From CALEUX01 sp037439945 (GTDB lineage: Bacteria > Bacteroidota > Bacteroidia > Bacteroidales > Marinilabiliaceae), in NCBI GenBank assembly GCA_037439945.1, contig JBBIVA010000039.1:1-28135 (forward strand): DNA of 28,135 nt. Reading direction: 5' to 3'. A model generated the notes under the pieces. That model was not told the origin of the DNA. It was given only the letters and a program-made list of their open reading frames with translations, and did no database searches. Shown here piece by piece: positions 24,819 through 28,135 of this stretch; within the stretch, counting starts at the first letter, position 1; the number at the start of each line of letters is the position of its first letter. Position numbers and translations under genes: made by a program.

Positions 24819-26171
24819 TTATAAGGTTTTCATTTCCCGTTCAGTATTTTCATGCTCACCCATACCGGTTACCTCCCATATTGGTACCACCGGAAACAAT
24901 TTTGACATAATTGTAATTATCATGAGCGCCATAATAAAGGGAGCAACTGTTATTGCTATTTCAGCAATGGTTGGTTCGTAAAAAATCCATTCTTTGGGAA
25001 CAAATTGTTTAGGTAAATAAGGATGCTCCATTGTAGGAACCACTATTAAATATCGTTTAAACCATGCCGCAATAAATACAACCAGTGAAATAATAGTTAA
25101 TGGAAGCGGTTTACGCATGGACTTTAATAGTAAAAGAAGTATAGGTAAAACCAAACCGCCACCTTGAACAAGCCAGAACATTAAAGAATAGTGCCCCGAA
25201 AAAAGTTCCTTCAGGTGAATTGCATCGGCGCTTTTTAGTTTATATCCCGGAACAATAAATTCATTTATATTAAAATAAAGGTAAACTAAAGAAGTTAAAA
25301 GCAATAATTTCCCCATTTTATTGAAATGCTCATCTGTAATAAAATGGTTTAATTTATAATTACGGCTATAGAAAAACATAGCCATAATTAATGCGGCAGA
25401 GCCAGCTACAAAAGCGCCTGTTAAGAAGTAAGGGCCAAATATTGTGCTATCCCACCCGGGCCGTGGATTAACTGCAAAAAGCCATGAAGTGACGGTGTGT
25501 ATAGCAAATGCCGTGGGAATTACCAGAATTAGCAATATACGTGTGGTTTTAAAAATTATTTTATTCTGCTCAGGGTGATGGCTCCATTTTAATGATAAAA
25601 AACTGTAAACCGCTACTAACCAGCCCGGGGCATTATTCAACCTGCTTTTAGCAATTGCCAGATCGGGTATTAATGGAATAAACCATAATAACAAACTAAT
25701 AAAAAGATACGTGGTAACCACTGTTACATCCCACAAAATTGGTGACTGAATACGGCCGTATAGAAATACATAAGGTAACCTTTCCGGACGGCCCATATCA
25801 AAAACAATTACCAATCCTGCAATGGCGGCAAAAGCCACAGCAATAATTTCTGCAATACGGGCAATTGGTTTTATCCAATTCTGGCCCAATAAGCCCAAAA
25901 CTCCACTAATTAACATACCTATTAAACTGGCAGCAACAAAAAACACAAAATTGGCCAGATACATTCCCCAGCTCACATAATCCCGTAATCCGGTAACAAT
26001 TAGTCCGTGCTGTAACTGTTTCATGTAAAAGTACATACAAACCAAAAGTGAAATAGTCAGAAACCCCATCCAAATATGAAACCTCATATTTAAACCAACT
26101 GGTTTCAAAATACTCTTTGCAACTTTATCAAATTCGGGCCCTGATAAATGTGCGGACAATTTATTTTTCAT
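24819..26171 (-). CDS. NrfD/PsrC/HybB-type quinone-interacting membrane subunit
   Basis: A ten-helix membrane protein. I choose the ATG at 26171 (450 residues, starting MKNKLSAHLSGPEF); an in-frame ATG at 26210 would add 13 unremarkable residues. Features of the NrfD family include a first helix after MRFHIWMGF, the Trp/Gly-rich SWGMYLANFVFF helix, HTVTSWLFAVNPRPGWDSTIFGPYF in the central loop and NINEFIVPGYK. Members oxidise or reduce menaquinone near the membrane surface and pass electrons to a ferredoxin-like subunit, here encoded upstream. No molybdopterin enzyme accompanies it, so the electron route probably leads to the adjacent cytochrome c. Direction (quinol oxidation) is inferred from the oxidase genes. 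Confidence 0.85.
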   Translation of the reverse strand: MKNKLSAHLSGPEFDKVAKSILKPVGLNMRFHIWMGFLTISLLVCMYFYMKQLQHGLIVTGLRDYVSWGMYLANFVFFVAASLIGMLISGVLGLLGQNWIKPIARIAEIIAVAFAAIAGLVIVFDMGRPERLPYVFLYGRIQSPILWDVTVVTTYLFISLLLWFIPLIPDLAIAKSRLNNAPGWLVAVYSFLSLKWSHHPEQNKIIFKTTRILLILVIPTAFAIHTVTSWLFAVNPRPGWDSTIFGPYFLTGAFVAGSAALIMAMFFYSRNYKLNHFITDEHFNKMGKLLLLTSLVYLYFNINEFIVPGYKLKSADAIHLKELFSGHYSLMFWLVQGGGLVLPILLLLLKSMRKPLPLTIISLVVFIAAWFKRYLIVVPTMEHPYLPKQFVPKEWIFYEPTIAEIAITVAPFIMALMIITIMSKLFPVVPIWEVTGMGEHENTEREMKTL

Positions 26172-26494
26172 GTGTTTAAATATTTGTATTTTATTGGCAA
26201 CATGGAACATCCATGCAATTAGTCATGCTCATGTGTGTTGCCGTTTGGCTGCTTGGGTGTTTCATCCGTAAAAAAAATAAATAAGGGTGTATAGCCTGAT
26301 TAGGTTTACCTGATGACTTGGCATTATGAATTTTGTATGTCATTTTACTTTGTTTCATAAGTAATTGTATTTAACAAATACTGCTCATATCAACCTAAAA
26401 TAACTTTCAAATTAAGGTTGGTTGTATTCGTTGATATGAAACTTCACCCAAAAAATTGTTCAATGGATCAAGCCTTGCTGTTCTAAAAAAAAAA
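26172..26494 (-). promoter_or_regulatory. Structured spacer between ferredoxin gene and nrfD-like gene
   Basis: This 323-base gap is long for a gene pair that should be co-transcribed. It holds four inverted repeats: TATGAAAC (26435-26442) with GTTTCATA (26352-26359); CATATCAAC (26386-26394) with GTTGATATG (26430-26438); CAACCT (26391-26396) with AGGTTG (26415-26420); and GTATTT/AAATAC (26367-26381, loop AAC). The first, third and fourth can form together as a three-way junction. The second competes with the first and third. No coding sequence other than the 13-codon alternative start of nrfD is seen. Confidence 0.45.
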
Positions 26495-27457
26495 TTATGT
26501 TGTTCCCATATAATGGTTACCTGTTTGGTCTTCACCTGGTGAATCAAAAATTCTGTTTTTTGGGGGTAAATAATAAACCCTTGGTTTTGTCCCCAACTCA
26601 GGCATTAACCTATACCCTGCATTTTGTTTTAATAACTGGCTCAACCTTACTGTTTCCTTGGTGGTTCCGTTTGTAACGGCATCTTCATTTTCATCGCCAA
26701 AATAAAAAACTCCGTTGGGACATGCCGATACACAATAGGGCATTTGATTTTCCCTTAACCTGTCGGCACTAAACAAACATTTTGAAATAGTTCCCCTGCG
26801 TTGAGGAGTATTCAATTCAACATCATACTCATCAGAAACATTTTCAGTTAAAACAGGTTCCTGCCAGTGAAACATTCGAGCCGAATACGGACACGCGGCC
26901 ATACAAAAACGGCACCCTATACATCGCTCATTGTCAATCAACACTATTCCATCCTGACGTTTAAATGTTGCATCAACCGGACAAACAGATACACAGGGCG
27001 GGTTATCGCAATGTTGACAAGGCTTAGGCATATAATACGGTGCAGTGTTTTTCGATTCCTGCATTACCAGGGTGTTAATATGATATTCATGTGGCCGTAA
27101 CTGATGTGCTGATTGGCAGGCTTCAACACATTTACGCGCATTCCGGCACTTTGACAGGTCAATTACCATTACCCAACGCCTACCCTCAAGTCCGGTACGG
27201 CCCCGTTTTTGCAGAGCATCGGGATCGGGTTTAAACTCATGAACCTGGTCTATAGGTACCTGTACCAATCTGTTGTCCTTGGTAAGAACAGTAACCATTC
27301 CCGATTCTGCTTTTTTCTTTTCATACCTGAAACCTGCATAAATAGCTGCTGAGCCGGTTGCTACAGCTGCCCCTGCTATTCCCATATTCTTAAGAAATTC
27401 ACGTCGGGTATTATTATTTTGGTTATCCGGTACCTTATTGGCTTTTTCTTCGCTCAT
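26495..27457 (-). CDS. Tat-exported 4Fe-4S ferredoxin-like subunit (NrfC/HybA/DmsB type)
   Basis: A 320-residue protein. The N-terminus has a twin-arginine signal TRREFLKNMG (Arg18-Arg19) followed by a hydrophobic helix, so it is folded in the cytoplasm and exported. Four cluster motifs follow: group I Cys104, Cys110, Cys114; group II Cys147, 150, 155, 159; group III Cys179, 182, 185, 189; group IV Cys227, 242, 246. The usual second cysteine is Ala107 in group I and Ser230 in group IV. Groups I and IV share two clusters in this fold, so each of those clusters has three cysteines. Groups II and III look complete. It would receive electrons from the NrfD-like subunit on the periplasmic side. 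Confidence 0.85.
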   Translation of the reverse strand: MSEEKANKVPDNQNNNTRREFLKNMGIAGAAVATGSAAIYAGFRYEKKKAESGMVTVLTKDNRLVQVPIDQVHEFKPDPDALQKRGRTGLEGRRWVMVIDLSKCRNARKCVEACQSAHQLRPHEYHINTLVMQESKNTAPYYMPKPCQHCDNPPCVSVCPVDATFKRQDGIVLIDNERCIGCRFCMAACPYSARMFHWQEPVLTENVSDEYDVELNTPQRRGTISKCLFSADRLRENQMPYCVSACPNGVFYFGDENEDAVTNGTTKETVRLSQLLKQNAGYRLMPELGTKPRVYYLPPKNRIFDSPGEDQTGNHYMGTT

Positions 27458-27502
27458 ATTATCCTTGCAATGTTGATTGTTTCTTAAATTTACAAATTAA
27501 CC

Positions 27503-27820
27503 TTACTCAATATGTACAAAACTTCCAACAGGGTTATATCCTGCCCCTGTAATTTTTTCACGTATTTGAATTGTATCAATTTTTTCAGGGTTTAATAAAA
27601 GAGTTACCAATCCCTTTTCATGAGATGCCATTACTGATGTAACGCCATCAATTCCGGCAATACTGTTCTGAATAGTTTTCTCACAACCTGTACATGTCAT
27701 ACCCTCAACTGAAATATTGTAAGTCACTGTAACTATCCGGTTTGCATTTTCAGTATTTTGATTGGTTTTTGGCCCCTGGCAGGCCAAAAATAATGGTAAC
27801 AAAAAAAATAACTTTTTCAT
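27503..27820 (-). CDS. Secreted HMA-domain lipoprotein, probable copper-binding chaperone
   Basis: A 105-residue protein with a lipoprotein signal ending LFLAC (Cys14). A heavy-metal-associated domain from about 30 to 100 carries the metal-binding motif GMTCTGC (Cys43 and Cys46). The fold is that of MerP/CopZ-like chaperones, but here it is attached to the outer face of a membrane. It is the first gene of the respiratory cluster, 45 bases before the ferredoxin gene. Its most likely role is to hand copper to the SCO protein or to the oxidase CuA site. Mercury or other metal binding is possible, since cysteine pairs alone do not decide the metal. Confidence 0.82.
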   Translation of the reverse strand: MKKLFFLLPLFLACQGPKTNQNTENANRIVTVTYNISVEGMTCTGCEKTIQNSIAGIDGVTSVMASHEKGLVTLLLNPEKIDTIQIREKITGAGYNPVGSFVHIE

Positions 27821-28135
27821 ACGTAAAAAATATTTAGTTATGGTTTGATAGCTTTACGTTTTGCGGAATGAGATAACCACCTGTTTTAATGGATACCTTT
27901 CCTTTTAAAATTATATTCATAACTACCATCAAATCGGTTAAACATAAAATTATGCTTTAAAACAAAGAATTTACAATAAGCACAGATTTTTTGCTAACAT
28001 TGCATTAAATTATATTGTAATTTCGATATTTGCAACCTAAAATACCTAAACTATTACAATTACTTCTGTTTTTCCAAAATTTACCATCTGTTTATATATA
28101 GTTTAACACTACTGTGCGATAAATTTTTCGATAAG
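27821..28135. other. Right-edge non-coding region
   Basis: This 315-base AT-rich stretch has no supportable gene on either strand. It must hold the minus-strand promoter of the respiratory cluster, but I find no exact TAnnTTTG match on that strand. On the plus strand a promoter-like element near 28000-28032 points to a gene beyond the window. Confidence 0.5.
28000..28032 (+). promoter_or_regulatory. Candidate promoter for a gene beyond the right edge
   Basis: TTG (28000-28002) and GATATTTG (28025-28032, followed by C) resemble the Bacteroidota -33 and -7 elements, with one mismatch in the -7 box and 22-base spacing. No ATG appears in the roughly 100 bases left, so a leader would extend past the edge. 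Confidence 0.3.

Noticed and set aside
26211..26340. Possible missing small gene between the ferredoxin and nrfD-like genes
   Set aside because: Stops occur frequently on the minus strand and no start with a hydrophobic or haem-binding sequence was seen; the gap looks non-coding.

Overview
The window looks like chromosomal DNA of an AT-rich member of the Bacteroidota, probably an aerobic or microaerobic environmental member of Bacteroidia. This rests on family content: a WbqC-like protein, a CBM9-like lipoprotein, a LytS/LytTR pair next to a split MacAB-type exporter, a caa3 oxidase, and promoter-like TAnnTTTG boxes. Most genes lack strong Shine-Dalgarno sites. The lineage below phylum is inference. 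I see no rRNA, tRNA, CRISPR array, transposase or phage gene.

Left part (1-9000). A LapA-like membrane protein and a WbqC-family protein face a Nudix hydrolase and an NlpC/P60 peptidase on the minus strand. A divergent spacer rich in inverted repeats (2445-2758) then leads into a plus-strand set of PgpH-type 7TM-HD c-di-AMP phosphodiesterase, KtrA-like RCK protein and KtrB/TrkH-like K+ channel subunit. This set plausibly joins c-di-AMP turnover to potassium uptake. A CBM9-like lipoprotein follows.

Middle (9000-18060). A solitary DNA methyltransferase lies between two non-coding stretches of 436 and 593 bases. Its N-terminal half looks like a decayed copy of its own C-terminal half. Next come six plus-strand genes in a row: TolC-type channel, MacA-type adaptor, separate MacB-type ATPase and permease, LytS-type histidine kinase and LytTR response regulator. 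Together they form a tripartite exporter with its probable regulators.

Right part (18070-27820, all minus strand). This is a respiratory cluster. In transcription order it has a secreted HMA-domain lipoprotein, a Tat-exported 4-cluster ferredoxin, an NrfD/PsrC-type ten-helix membrane protein, a membrane-anchored monohaem cytochrome c, a DoxX-like membrane protein, an SCO copper chaperone, oxidase subunits I, III, IV and II (subunit II carries a fused cytochrome c), and haem O synthase. I read it as a compact quinol-to-oxygen chain. The FeS/NrfD/cytochrome c trio would stand in for Complex III, without the molybdopterin-like and multihaem subunits of full Alternative Complex III. The ferredoxin has lost one cysteine from each of two partner cluster motifs. 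The 284-323 base gap before nrfD holds nested, mutually exclusive inverted repeats.

The most novel-looking items are this reduced respiratory module, the self-duplicated methyltransferase, and the structured spacers before pgpH and nrfD. All pairing and domain calls were made by eye; no search or folding was run.
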